A program made the translations under genes and the position numbers. Under the pieces are notes generated by a model. The model was not told where the DNA came from. It ran no database searches and worked only from the letters and a program-made list of their open reading frames with translations. Shown piece after piece: positions 34,443 to 44,105 of a stretch of DNA of 64,000 bases (position 1 is the stretch's first letter; the number at the start of each line of letters is the position of its first letter). The stretch comes from Pumilibacter muris (GTDB lineage Bacteria > Bacillota > Clostridia > Christensenellales > Pumilibacteraceae), in assembly GCF_943193045.1 (NCBI RefSeq), contig NZ_CALPCN010000003.1, forward strand, positions 62,001 through 126,000. Reading direction: 5' to 3'.

Positions 34443-34628
34443 AATACCGTGAATGTGCGCCTATTATTTTATTAGGTGGATGTTTGCGAGTGTGTTTTGT
34501 ACACCTATTATGAACCCGTGCGGAGCGTTCGTAGGCAAGGACTCGACGCAAAACGCGGCGGATATATCGGATATGCTTTCGTCCAAGACCTTGTGCGAAA
34601 CGGCGAAGCATACCATTTTTATTTGATT

Positions 34629-37613
34629 ATGATAGATTTATTCCCACACAACTTAACAGCCTACGAATCGGCGGTCGAAATGTTAGCCGAAACGGGCAAA
34701 GCGGCGATTATCCATCCCACGGGGTCGGGTAAGTCTTTTATTGCCTTTAAGTTGTGCGAGGATAACGAAGATAAGCGCGTACTGTGGCTTTCTCCGTCCG
34801 AATACATTTTCAAAACGCAAGTCGAAAATCTGAAAGCTGTGTCGAATGGCTATTGTCCGAATAATATTATATTCTATACCTATGCGAAACTCATGTATAT
34901 GGGAGCAGACGAGATTGCCGAGATAAAACCCGATTATATCGTTCTCGACGAGTTTCATCGTTGCGGCGCAGAAGTGTGGGGAAAAGGCGTTCAGAATGTA
35001 TTAAGCGCATATCCGAATATTCCCGTGCTCGGACTTTCGGCGACCAATATCCGCTATCTCGACAACCAACGCGATATGGCAGACGAGCTGTTTGACGGCA
35101 ATATGGCGAGCGAAATGACGCTCGGCGAAGCAATCGTGCGCGGTATACTCAATCCACCTAAGTATGTGCTTTCGGTGTTCCAATATCAAAAGGATTTGGA
35201 TAAGTACGCCTATCGTGTTCGCCACGCAAAAAACAAGGCGGTGCGCGACAGCGGCGAGAAATATCTCGAAGCGTTACGCAGAGCTTTGGATAAAGCGGAC
35301 GGACTTCCCGAGATATTCAACAAGCATATCCCGAATCAAAACGGCAAGTATATCGTGTTTTGCGCGAACGTCGAGCATATGGACGAAATGGTGTCGCACG
35401 TGCAGGAGTGGTTCGGCGGCATAGACAGCGAGCTGCACGTTTACAAGGCGTATGCCGACGATCCCGAAACGAGCAAAGCGTTTGCCAATTTCAAGAAAGA
35501 CGACAGCACTCACCTCAAATTGCTTTTCTGTATAGATATGCTCAATGAGGGCGTTCACGTCGAGGACGTAAGCGGCGTTATTTTGCTTCGTCCGACCGTA
35601 TCGCCCATTATTTATAAGCAACAAATCGGACGCGCTCTGTCGGCAAGCAAAACGACGAATGCCGTTATTTTCGATGTTGTGATGAATATAGACAATTTGT
35701 ATTCTATCGGCACAATTCAAGACGAAATGCAAGTTGTTATGACGTACTACCGCGAGCGCGGACTTGAAAGCGAGATAGTCAACAGCTCGTTTAAAGTTGT
35801 GGACGAGGTGCGCGACTGCATTGAACTGTTTGAAAAGCTCAACGATACGCTTGTCGCGTCGTGGGACTATATGTTCGCCGAGGCGAAAAAGTATTATGAA
35901 CAACACGGCAATCTCGAAGCGCCGACAAAGTACAAGACCGAGCAAGGGTATTCGCTCGGGCATTGGCTTGCCACGCAGAGAAAAGTGCGGCGCGGCGAGC
36001 AGTTCGGAATACTCGGCGAGGATAGGATAGCAAAGCTCGATAGTATCGGCATGGTTTGGGATGGCTATAAAGACTTGTCTTGGAAGAAGAACTATGCTGC
36101 AGCGAAAGCGTATTATGCCGAATACGGCGATTTAAGAATTCCTGCCACATATACGACAGAAGCGGGTATCAAACTCGGCGCTTGGATAACGAATTTGCGC
36201 AATTATAGGAAAAACGGCGCACAAACCAATTATTTGACCGAAGAACGCATTGCCGCGCTTGACGAGATAGGCATGGTGTGGGATGTCCCGGATATGTTAT
36301 GGGAGCGCAACTACGCCGCCGCGAGAGATTATTATGCAGAGCATGGCAATCTCGACGTGCCTATAAGTTATGTTACGAGCGATGGAATTAAGCTCGGAAT
36401 CATACTTTGCAATCTTCGCAATGCCTATCGCGGAACCAATAAATCATATAAGCTCACGCAGGCGCAAATCGACGCATTAAACGAAATCGGCATAATATGG
36501 ACGCCACGTTTCGACAGAGCGTGGGAGAAAGGATACGCTTATTTGCAAGCGTATTATGAGGAAAACGGTAATGCCGACGTACCGACGACGTATGTTACGA
36601 ATGACGGATATAGGCTTGGCGCATGGGTATGCGACCAAAGAGAACGTGTTGACAAGATAACAGATGAGCGTAAAGCGCGGCTTGACAGTTTGGGGTTTGT
36701 TTGGAATAAAGAAAAGTCGTGGGATAAAGCGTTTGCCGTTGCGTTGGATTTTTATACAGAATACGGGCATTTGAATGTACCGTATTCGTATAGAGTAAAC
36801 GGTATATGGCTCAACAAATGGCTCAATGAACAGAAACAGATTTATAACGGAAATCGCGGGACAAGAATGCTTGACCACGAACAGATTGTAAAACTCGAAT
36901 CGATAGGAATATGTTGGGAACTCGGCAGTAAAAGAAGAATCGACGCGGCATGGGAAGAAATGTATGCGGAAGCCGAGAGGTTTTATGCCGAAAATAAGCA
37001 TTTGAATATTCCGGGCGAGTATAGAACGGTAAGCGGGAAGAAATTGCAAATATGGATTACCCGTCAGCGAAAAGCATATAAAAGCGGCGAACTCACGCAA
37101 GTGCAGATACAAAAACTCGAAACGATCGGCATGGTTTGGCAGTTCGACGATCCGTGGGAAATCGGTTTTTCTCATGCGAAGGAGTATGCCGTTAAATATG
37201 GCGATTTGCTTTTGCCTATAAGTTATGTTTGCGACGATGGTTATAAACTCGGCAATTGGATTGCCAATCAACGAAACAATAAAGACAGCGATGATAAGTA
37301 TAGACGGTTGAGTGTGGAACAGATTGAGCACCTTGATTCTATCGGTATGGTGTGGGATGTCGCTGAGTATGCTTGGACGAGAGGATATGAACAGGTATTG
37401 CGTTATTGGCAAGAAAACGGGCATATCCGTGTTCCGCGCGGAACGAGAATAAACGGTGTCGATTTGCAGTCTTGGGTTTGCGAGCAACGAAAGAGTTTTA
37501 AGAAAGGAAAACTTTCGCAAGAGAAGATTTTGAAGTTGGTTGCTATCGGCGTGATCGTTTTACCCGATGTGCGTATAGAAAACAGAAGCAGAAAGGCGGT
37601 GGCGAGCGTATGA
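34629..37613 (+). CDS. DEAD/DEAH-type helicase with eight helicase-associated repeats
   Basis: A 994-aa protein. The first about 420 residues are an SF2 helicase core: Walker A HPTGSGKS near residue 30, DEFH box in YIVLDEFHRCG, LGLSATN (motif III-like) and QQIGRALSAS (motif VI). Then come eight about 70-residue repeats with the helicase-associated domain pattern (W...Y..A..YY.E.G.L.VP..Y....G..LG.W...QR), the first at about 440 and the last at about 925. ATG 34629 begins at the conserved part; the frame opens further up at 34476 but that stretch resembles no known domain. No strong ribosome site is seen. First gene of the capsule operon, overlapping the next gene (ATGA). Confidence 0.85.
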   Translation: MIDLFPHNLTAYESAVEMLAETGKAAIIHPTGSGKSFIAFKLCEDNEDKRVLWLSPSEYIFKTQVENLKAVSNGYCPNNIIFYTYAKLMYMGADEIAEIKPDYIVLDEFHRCGAEVWGKGVQNVLSAYPNIPVLGLSATNIRYLDNQRDMADELFDGNMASEMTLGEAIVRGILNPPKYVLSVFQYQKDLDKYAYRVRHAKNKAVRDSGEKYLEALRRALDKADGLPEIFNKHIPNQNGKYIVFCANVEHMDEMVSHVQEWFGGIDSELHVYKAYADDPETSKAFANFKKDDSTHLKLLFCIDMLNEGVHVEDVSGVILLRPTVSPIIYKQQIGRALSASKTTNAVIFDVVMNIDNLYSIGTIQDEMQVVMTYYRERGLESEIVNSSFKVVDEVRDCIELFEKLNDTLVASWDYMFAEAKKYYEQHGNLEAPTKYKTEQGYSLGHWLATQRKVRRGEQFGILGEDRIAKLDSIGMVWDGYKDLSWKKNYAAAKAYYAEYGDLRIPATYTTEAGIKLGAWITNLRNYRKNGAQTNYLTEERIAALDEIGMVWDVPDMLWERNYAAARDYYAEHGNLDVPISYVTSDGIKLGIILCNLRNAYRGTNKSYKLTQAQIDALNEIGIIWTPRFDRAWEKGYAYLQAYYEENGNADVPTTYVTNDGYRLGAWVCDQRERVDKITDERKARLDSLGFVWNKEKSWDKAFAVALDFYTEYGHLNVPYSYRVNGIWLNKWLNEQKQIYNGNRGTRMLDHEQIVKLESIGICWELGSKRRIDAAWEEMYAEAERFYAENKHLNIPGEYRTVSGKKLQIWITRQRKAYKSGELTQVQIQKLETIGMVWQFDDPWEIGFSHAKEYAVKYGDLLLPISYVCDDGYKLGNWIANQRNNKDSDDKYRRLSVEQIEHLDSIGMVWDVAEYAWTRGYEQVLRYWQENGHIRVPRGTRINGVDLQSWVCEQRKSFKKGKLSQEKILKLVAIGVIVLPDVRIENRSRKAVASV

Positions 37614-37885
37614 ATGAAAAACTATTGATTATCGGCGAGTGTACTGCCGAAATAAAAAAGTTACTATTGCAACTGTTTACGGCAGAAACAGAGAGTATTC
37701 AATGTTTTCCTACTGACAACGATTCGTTTATTTGTGTTGCGGAGGGACAAGCAGAAACACAAGAGCAATTAAAATCACTTGGCTACAAAACTGTTACGAT
37801 AGCCTATACCAATGATCTTATAAATAAGATAATCGGCAACAGTGATTTAGAAAAGCACGGGTATAAATTTGAGGACGGTGTGTGA
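37610..37885 (+). CDS. Hypothetical protein between the helicase and aminotransferase
   Basis: A 91-aa soluble alpha/beta protein starting with KLLIIGECTAEIKKLL. It is not recognised; the beginning is reminiscent of a small Rossmann-like or receiver-like strand-helix unit, but no catalytic motif is seen. ATG overlaps the helicase stop (ATGA) and the next start lies two bases after its stop. Confidence 0.55.
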   Translation: MNEKLLIIGECTAEIKKLLLQLFTAETESIQCFPTDNDSFICVAEGQAETQEQLKSLGYKTVTIAYTNDLINKIIGNSDLEKHGYKFEDGV

Positions 37886-37886
37886 T

Positions 37887-39098
37887 ATGAATATTAAATT
37901 TTCGCCACCCGATATATCCGAAAAAGAAATAAAAGAGGTTGCCGAGGCCTTGAGTTCGGGTTGGATAACAACCGGACCGAGAGTAAAGAAACTCGAAAAA
38001 AAGATTGCGGAATATGTAGGAACGCCTAAGTGCGTTTGTCTTAATTCGCAAACGGCTTGTGCCGAAATGGCTTTGCGCGTCCTCGGGATCGGCGAAGGCG
38101 ATGAGGTGATTACATCGGCATATACATACACCGCGTCGGCATCGGTTGTATGTCATGTCGGGGCAAAGCTCATCCTTGTGGATACACAAAAAGACAGTCT
38201 TGAACCGGATTATAAGGCATTGGAAAACGCGATTACCGATCGTACAAAAGCCATTATTCCTATTGATTTGGGTGGAGTGCCTTGCGACTACGACAAGATA
38301 TTCGAGATTGTAAACCGCAAGAATAATCTGTTTGTGCCGAATAACGATATACAAAAAGCAATCGGCAGAGTTGCGGTTTTAGCAGACACCGCCCATGCTT
38401 TCGGCGCGGAATGGCACGGTAAAAAAGTGGGGAGTATTGCCGATTTCTCGTCTTTTAGTTTTCATGCTGTGAAAAATTTTACAACAGGCGAGGGCGGTGC
38501 GCTTACTTGGAAGCATATCGACGGCATTGACGACGAGGCTATTTATAAGCAACTGCAACTGCTGTCGCTTCACGGGCAGAATAAGGACGCGCTTGCAAAG
38601 ACACAGCTCGGCGCGTGGGAGTACGACATTATCGGTACTTGGTATAAGTGCAATATGACCGACGTTGCGGCGGCAATGGGATTGGCGCAGTTCGAGCGTT
38701 ATCCGCAAATGTTAAAGCGGCGGCGCGAAATTATCGAAAAATACGATAAAGCGTTTAAGCCGCTCGGCATAAAGGCTTTGCCGCATTATACGGACGAGCA
38801 TACTTCGTCGGGGCATTTGTATATAACGCGAGTACCGAATATAACAGCCGAACAGCGCAGTGAAATCATCACTCTTATGGCGCAAAAGGGAATCGCTTGT
38901 AACGTGCATTATAAGCCATTGCCTATGCACACGGCATATAAGCAAATGGGGTTCGATATACGAAATTATCCGAATGCTTATGCGCAGTTTGCAAATGAAA
39001 TCACTTTACCGCTACACACTTGTCTTACCGATGTGGAAGTGGATTATATCATCGAAAACTATTGCGAAATCGTTACCGAGTATTTGTATGCTGATTAA
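37887..39098 (+). CDS. DegT/DnrJ/EryC1/StrS-family sugar aminotransferase
   Basis: A 403-aa PLP enzyme that aminates a keto-sugar nucleotide. The PLP-binding Lys lies in FHAVKNFTTGEGG; TSAYTYTASASVV and ADTAHAFGAEW are family motifs. In surface-polysaccharide clusters such enzymes make 4-amino sugars. A matching 4,6-dehydratase was not found in the cluster, so the keto substrate would come from the host. The end overlaps the sugar transferase by 11 bases. Confidence 0.9.
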   Translation: MNIKFSPPDISEKEIKEVAEALSSGWITTGPRVKKLEKKIAEYVGTPKCVCLNSQTACAEMALRVLGIGEGDEVITSAYTYTASASVVCHVGAKLILVDTQKDSLEPDYKALENAITDRTKAIIPIDLGGVPCDYDKIFEIVNRKNNLFVPNNDIQKAIGRVAVLADTAHAFGAEWHGKKVGSIADFSSFSFHAVKNFTTGEGGALTWKHIDGIDDEAIYKQLQLLSLHGQNKDALAKTQLGAWEYDIIGTWYKCNMTDVAAAMGLAQFERYPQMLKRRREIIEKYDKAFKPLGIKALPHYTDEHTSSGHLYITRVPNITAEQRSEIITLMAQKGIACNVHYKPLPMHTAYKQMGFDIRNYPNAYAQFANEITLPLHTCLTDVEVDYIIENYCEIVTEYLYAD

Positions 39099-39774
39099 GA
39101 AATGGAAAAAAATTCCCGAAGAAATGAAGAATGACGCAGTATATCAATATTGGTTAATGCTTCGCAAAAAGAATTTTTCGTTGTTTTGGAAGCGCGTGTT
39201 TGACATTGTAGTGTCGTTATTGATGCTGATACTTTTGTCGCCGTTGTATTTGATTCTCGCGATAGCGATTAAGTGCGATTCGAAAGGACCCGTGTTTTAT
39301 AGGCAAGAGAGAGTAACGCAGTACGGGTGCAGATTCCGTATTCATAAGTTCAGAACGATGTATGTGCATGATGAAACGGGCAATGACGTTACTGTAGCGA
39401 ACGACGATAGAATAACAAGGCTTGGACGCAAAATCAGACACCTAAGATTGGATGAAACCGCACAAATTTTTGATGTATTCTTGGGTTCTATGACATTCGT
39501 AGGCACACGCCCGGAAGTGCCGAAATATGTGGAGCAGTATACCGACGAAATGAAAGCAACTTTACTGCTTCCCGCAGGGGTTACGAGTCTTGCAAGCATT
39601 AAGTATAAGGACGAAGATAAGTTGCTCGAAAATGCCGAAAACACCGATGAAACGTATGTAAACGAGGTGCTTCCCGGCAAGATGGAATATAACTTACGGG
39701 CTTTACGCAAATACGGCTTTTGGCGAGATATAGGCACAATGTTTCAAACCGTAGGTGCGGTGCTAAAGAGGTAG
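39088..39774 (+). CDS. Initiating sugar-1-phosphate transferase (PglC/WcaJ-like)
   Basis: A 228-aa membrane enzyme that starts polysaccharide repeat synthesis by moving a sugar phosphate to undecaprenyl phosphate. One hydrophobic membrane segment (VSLLMLILLSPLYLILAIAI, about residues 40-59) precedes the catalytic domain with FYRQERVTQYG, FRIHKFRTM and DETAQIFDV. Length and plan fit the short PglC-type family. Confidence 0.92.
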   Translation: MLIKKWKKIPEEMKNDAVYQYWLMLRKKNFSLFWKRVFDIVVSLLMLILLSPLYLILAIAIKCDSKGPVFYRQERVTQYGCRFRIHKFRTMYVHDETGNDVTVANDDRITRLGRKIRHLRLDETAQIFDVFLGSMTFVGTRPEVPKYVEQYTDEMKATLLLPAGVTSLASIKYKDEDKLLENAENTDETYVNEVLPGKMEYNLRALRKYGFWRDIGTMFQTVGAVLKR

Positions 39775-39777
39775 AGA

Positions 39778-40560
39778 ATGTACGGAAAAGTTTCAATCAT
39801 AATGCCCAATTATAATTGCGAAAAGTTTATCGAAGAAACGATAAGCTCTGTTTTGGCGCAAACTTATGAGAATTGGGAATTGTTGATAGTTGACGATTGT
39901 TCAACGGACAGTTCGGTGGAAATAATAAAGAATTACTGCAAAAATGACGATAGAATTAAGTTGTTTATCAATGAAAGAAACAGCGGTGCGGCGTCTTCCC
40001 GAAATTGGGCGTTGCGGGAAGCAACAGGTAAATGGATAGCATTTCTTGACAGTGATGATATATGGTTTCCCGAAAAACTTGAAAAACAACTCGCTTTTAT
40101 GGTTGAAAATGGGTACAAATTTACGTTTACAAAATATAAGCAGATCGATGAACAATCTCAACCGTTAGGAAAGGTAGTTATAGGACCGCCAAAAATCTCA
40201 AAAAGGAAGATGAAGTATTGTTGTTGTTATTTGGGCTGTTTGACGGTTATGTATGATGCTGAAACGGTGGGGGTTATTCAAATCGATGAGTCTATTAGAA
40301 AACGCAATGACGATGCTATGTGGTTAAAAGTTCGTAAGTTTGCCGATGCATATTATCTTGACGAGTTGTTAGCGGCATATAGAGTTAGAAAAGGCTCTAT
40401 CTCACATCAAGGCAAATGGAGTCTTGTGAAATATCATTATAAATTATATCGCATCGGGGATAACAGAAATCCGATAAGTGCGTTTTTTTGTATGATAAAA
40501 AATATCGCAAAAGTGTTCAAGAAAAAGAAGAAGTACGTAATAAACGAGGGAGTAAAATGA
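39778..40560 (+). CDS. Glycosyltransferase family 2
   Basis: A 260-aa GT-A fold transferase: VSIIMPNYNCEKFIEETI, LLIVDDCSTDSSV, then the metal-binding DSD in IAFLDSDDIWFPEK. It adds a sugar to the growing lipid-linked repeat; specificity cannot be read. A basic C-terminus follows (KKKKKY). It overlaps the next gene start by four bases. Confidence 0.9.
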   Translation: MYGKVSIIMPNYNCEKFIEETISSVLAQTYENWELLIVDDCSTDSSVEIIKNYCKNDDRIKLFINERNSGAASSRNWALREATGKWIAFLDSDDIWFPEKLEKQLAFMVENGYKFTFTKYKQIDEQSQPLGKVVIGPPKISKRKMKYCCCYLGCLTVMYDAETVGVIQIDESIRKRNDDAMWLKVRKFADAYYLDELLAAYRVRKGSISHQGKWSLVKYHYKLYRIGDNRNPISAFFCMIKNIAKVFKKKKKYVINEGVK

Positions 40561-41762
40561 TAAAAATAGCTGTCGCTGGAACGGGCTACGTGGGATTGGC
40601 AAATGCAATATTACTATCGCAACATAATGAAGTAGTAGCAGTTGATATTGTTCCCGAAAAAGTAGAAAAAATAAACAATAAGATTTCCCCAATTGCTGAT
40701 AAAGAAATTGAGGAATATTTGACCGCAAAAAATTTGCATTTAACGGCAACTACCGATGCCGAGTCGGCTTATCGCGATGCCGAATTCGTCATTATAAGTA
40801 CGCCTACAAATTATGATGACGAGAAAAACTATTTTGATACAAGTTCCGTAGAAAATGCTATAGAAACTGTGCTTGCCGTCAATCGCAATGCAACAATTGT
40901 AATTAAATCTACGATTCCCGTCGGCTATACGGAAAGTATAATCGCAAAATATAAATACAATAAAATCTTGTTTTCGCCCGAGTTTTTGAGAGAGGGAAAA
41001 GCTCTTTATGACAATTTGTATCCGTCGAGAATTATTGTGGGCAGTCCACAAGGCGTAGATGACATGAAAACACAAGCAGAGAAATTTTCACGACTATTAC
41101 AGAAGGGTGCGATTAAACAAGAAATTCCCACATTGATTATGCAAGCGACCGAAGCCGAAGCTGTGAAGTTATTTGCTAATACCTATTTAGCGTTGCGCGT
41201 GTCTTACTTTAATGAATTGGACACCTATGCCGAAATTAAGGGGTTGGACACAAAATCAATTATTGAGGGCATAGGTTATGATCCACGAATAGGCAATTAT
41301 TATAATAATCCATCTTTTGGTTATGGCGGTTATTGCTTGCCTAAAGATACCAAACAGCTTAGGGCGAATTATAAAGATGTGCCGGAGAATTTGATTAGTG
41401 CAATCGTTCAAGCAAACGAAACACGAAAAGATTTTATAGCAAGCGATATAATAAGATTTCTGGAAAGTAAAAAATCCGATAAACCCGTTGTTGGAATTTA
41501 TAGACTTACAATGAAATCTGGTTCTGATAATTTTAGGCAGAGTGCCATACAAGGAATAATAGAAAGGTTGTTAAAGTGTAGCATAACGGTTTGTATTTAT
41601 GAGCCAACGCTTTCATCGAGCGTTTATATGAATTGCAGTGTTATAAAAAATATTGATATTTTTAAGTCGGAGTCCACGATAATCGTTACCAATCGGTTTG
41701 AGAATCAGTTAAAAAATGTGGTAGGTAAGATTTATACTAGGGATATTTATAGTAGGGATTAA
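40557..41762 (+). CDS. ugd: UDP-glucose 6-dehydrogenase
   Basis: A 401-aa nucleotide-sugar dehydrogenase that would oxidise UDP-glucose to UDP-glucuronate. N-terminal Rossmann site VAGTGYVGLANA; FSPEFLREGKALYDN substrate segment; catalytic Cys in GGYCLPKDTKQL near residue 265; C-terminal UDP-binding domain. The shape fits UDP-glucose or UDP-ManNAc dehydrogenases; UDP-glucose is preferred from motif similarity. With UDP-ManNAc made nearby, an acidic sugar in the polymer is likely. Confidence 0.88.
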   Translation: MIKIAVAGTGYVGLANAILLSQHNEVVAVDIVPEKVEKINNKISPIADKEIEEYLTAKNLHLTATTDAESAYRDAEFVIISTPTNYDDEKNYFDTSSVENAIETVLAVNRNATIVIKSTIPVGYTESIIAKYKYNKILFSPEFLREGKALYDNLYPSRIIVGSPQGVDDMKTQAEKFSRLLQKGAIKQEIPTLIMQATEAEAVKLFANTYLALRVSYFNELDTYAEIKGLDTKSIIEGIGYDPRIGNYYNNPSFGYGGYCLPKDTKQLRANYKDVPENLISAIVQANETRKDFIASDIIRFLESKKSDKPVVGIYRLTMKSGSDNFRQSAIQGIIERLLKCSITVCIYEPTLSSSVYMNCSVIKNIDIFKSESTIIVTNRFENQLKNVVGKIYTRDIYSRD

Positions 41763-41856
41763 ATATTGAAAACTCAATTATTATTTCCATCTAGAATAAT
41801 TCTGTTATTCAAAAATAAAGTATTAAGTATAACTAAAAATGGAGTGAAGATTATAA

Positions 41857-42939
41857 GTGAAGGTATTGGTGTTGGCAACCGATTATCCGGATAATAACGG
41901 TAAAGTTTCTCTGATGTATATTCATACAAGAAATTTAGCTTATATTAAAAACGGGTATGAAGTGGTTGTTTTGAATTTTTCGGCAGAAGTCGGATATTTG
42001 AAAGACGGTATACGCGTAATAACTTTTCAAGAGTACAAGCAGAATATAGAGCCTGCCGATATTTTGTTGTGTCATGCTGCAAATTTGAGAAATCATTACA
42101 AGTTTTTAAAAAAATATCAAAAGTTATATGAGTCAATTGTGTTTTTCTATCATGGACACGAGGTTTTGAAAATCAATAAAGTATATTCCAAACCTTATTT
42201 CTATAAAAAGGAAAACGGATTTAAAGTTGTATTGAGAAATTGGTACGATTCTTTTAAGTTGCATGTTTGGCGAAAGTATTTGCCAAAAATTATGCATAAA
42301 AGTAAGTTGATATTCGTTTCGAACTGGATGAAAAATGAGTTTGAAAAATGGGTTTTTCCTTTGAAAGATTATTCAAACAGAGTATTTATTACGTATAATT
42401 GCGTTGGTAAAGAATTTGAGACATTACAGTTCGATTCGAAGAAAGATAAAGAATACGATTTTATAACTGTACGTTCGTTCTTAGACGGTTCGAAATATGC
42501 GGTAGACTTAGTAATTAAGATAGCTTCTAAATATCCACAGTACAAATTTTGCGTAATCGGTCGCGGAGAAATATTTAAGTATTTCGGTAAACCGGATAAT
42601 ATTACTTGGATTGATCGATATATGAGCCATGATGATATTTTGGCACAGTTGAATAATGCAAAGTTTGCTTTAATGCCGACCAGAACAGATGCGCAAGGTT
42701 TAATGGCTTGTGAAATGGCTACATTTGGAATGCCGCTAATAACCTCTACGATTCCGGTGTGTTATGAGATTTTTGATTCTTTCAAAAATGTTGCTTATAT
42801 AGATAATGACAGTGAATTCGAGAATTTTGATCAACTGATTAATAATTTGTCTGCGGTAAAAGAAAAAAACACTAAATACTTTGAATGTAATACAATAGCA
42901 AACGAATTGCAAATTTTCGAGCGGGAGATACAGGAATGA
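41857..42939 (+). CDS. Glycosyltransferase family 4-like
   Basis: A 360-aa GT-B fold transferase. GTG start preceded by GGAGTGAAG. The C-terminal half shows IGRGEIFKYFGKPDNITW and ALMPTRTDAQGLMACEMATFG, the E-x7-E type nucleotide-sugar site of GT4 enzymes. AT-rich relative to neighbours, as are the next several genes. Nothing is recognised in the 94-base gap before it. Confidence 0.85.
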   Translation: MKVLVLATDYPDNNGKVSLMYIHTRNLAYIKNGYEVVVLNFSAEVGYLKDGIRVITFQEYKQNIEPADILLCHAANLRNHYKFLKKYQKLYESIVFFYHGHEVLKINKVYSKPYFYKKENGFKVVLRNWYDSFKLHVWRKYLPKIMHKSKLIFVSNWMKNEFEKWVFPLKDYSNRVFITYNCVGKEFETLQFDSKKDKEYDFITVRSFLDGSKYAVDLVIKIASKYPQYKFCVIGRGEIFKYFGKPDNITWIDRYMSHDDILAQLNNAKFALMPTRTDAQGLMACEMATFGMPLITSTIPVCYEIFDSFKNVAYIDNDSEFENFDQLINNLSAVKEKNTKYFECNTIANELQIFEREIQE

Positions 42940-44033
42940 AGAAAGTAATGTTAGTATTCGGGACTCGTCCGGAGGCAATAAAAATGTGTCCGCTTGTCAA
43001 CGAATTAAAAAAAAGGGAAAATATAGAAACGGTAGTTTGTGTTACGGGACAACATAGACAAATGCTTGATCAAGTATTGCAGGCGTTTAATGTTATTCCC
43101 GATTATGACCTTAGTATAATGAAGGATAAGCAAACTTTGTTTGACATTACTACTAACATTATGAACTCAATAAAAACAGTTTTGGAAGAAGCCCAACCGG
43201 ATGTTGTATTGGTGCATGGGGATACGTCCACAACTTTTGTAACTGCATTGGCGTGTTATTATTTACGGATTCCGGTCGGACATGTTGAAGCAGGATTGCG
43301 CACATATAACATATACAGCCCTTATCCAGAAGAATTTAATAGACAAGCGGTATCTATAATAAGCAGCTATAATTTTGCGCCTACGGAACTGTCCCGACAA
43401 AATCTTATTAGAGAGGGACATAAAGAAGAGAGTATATATGTGACCGGAAATACTGCTATTGATGCACTCAAAACTACAGTGCGAAAAGATTATGTTCATT
43501 CTGAATTGGAGTGGGCATCGGATAGTAGGCTTATTATGATTACGGCGCATAGACGTGAAAACTTGGGACAACCCATGCACAATATGTTTCGTGCGATTCG
43601 TAAAGTTATGGAAGAATATAGCGACACAAAAGCTATATACCCTATACACATGAATCCTGTTGTGCGCAAGGCTGCCGAAGAAGAATTGGGTGATTTTGAC
43701 AGAATTCATATAATAGAACCATTGGATGTGTTGGATTTCCATAATTTCTTGGCTAAGTCATATTTGATTCTTACAGATAGCGGCGGCATACAAGAAGAAG
43801 CCCCGTCATTGGGCAAGCCGGTTTTGGTAATGCGAGATACTACCGAGCGTCCCGAGGGTATAGAAGCGGGTACATTAAAGTTAGTGGGGACAATGGAAGA
43901 TGTTATTTATAATAATTTCAGCCGTCTTTTATCGGATGAACATGAATATCAAAAGATGGCGCATGCAAGTAATCCTTATGGAGATGGTTTAGCTTCTAAA
44001 CGTATTGCTGATATTTTATCTCAAAAAGTGTGA
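42936..44033 (+). CDS. wecB: UDP-N-acetylglucosamine 2-epimerase
   Basis: A 365-aa enzyme interconverting UDP-GlcNAc and UDP-ManNAc. Motifs: FGTRPEAIKMCPLV at the N-terminus, HGDTSTTF, GHVEAGLRTYNIYSPYPEE and TDSGGIQEEAPSLGKP, all hallmarks of WecB/MnaA. Overlaps the previous gene by four bases. Confidence 0.95.
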   Translation: MKKVMLVFGTRPEAIKMCPLVNELKKRENIETVVCVTGQHRQMLDQVLQAFNVIPDYDLSIMKDKQTLFDITTNIMNSIKTVLEEAQPDVVLVHGDTSTTFVTALACYYLRIPVGHVEAGLRTYNIYSPYPEEFNRQAVSIISSYNFAPTELSRQNLIREGHKEESIYVTGNTAIDALKTTVRKDYVHSELEWASDSRLIMITAHRRENLGQPMHNMFRAIRKVMEEYSDTKAIYPIHMNPVVRKAAEEELGDFDRIHIIEPLDVLDFHNFLAKSYLILTDSGGIQEEAPSLGKPVLVMRDTTERPEGIEAGTLKLVGTMEDVIYNNFSRLLSDEHEYQKMAHASNPYGDGLASKRIADILSQKV

Positions 44034-44105
44034 TAAGTTTACGATAAATTAAATTTATACTAATTTATTTGTTAATGTGAAAAGTAAGGTAACTATTACT
44101 AATAA

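Larger units (their letters stand above)
34312..34476. promoter_or_regulatory. Probable invertible promoter segment (phase switch)
   Basis: Nineteen-base perfect inverted repeats at 34312-34330 and 34458-34476 (CCTAATAAAATAATAGGCG and its reverse complement) bound 127 bases. Each repeat is itself an imperfect palindrome (CGCCTA/TAGGCG arms), the form of a tyrosine recombinase core site. The spacer holds one rightward promoter and a hairpin whose T-rich side faces left. In the present orientation the promoter reads into the helicase and capsule operon. Confidence 0.75.

Noticed and set aside
34476-34628. Extending the helicase to 34476
   Set aside because: The extra 51 codons start inside the inverted repeat, have no ribosome site and do not look like a helicase N-terminus.
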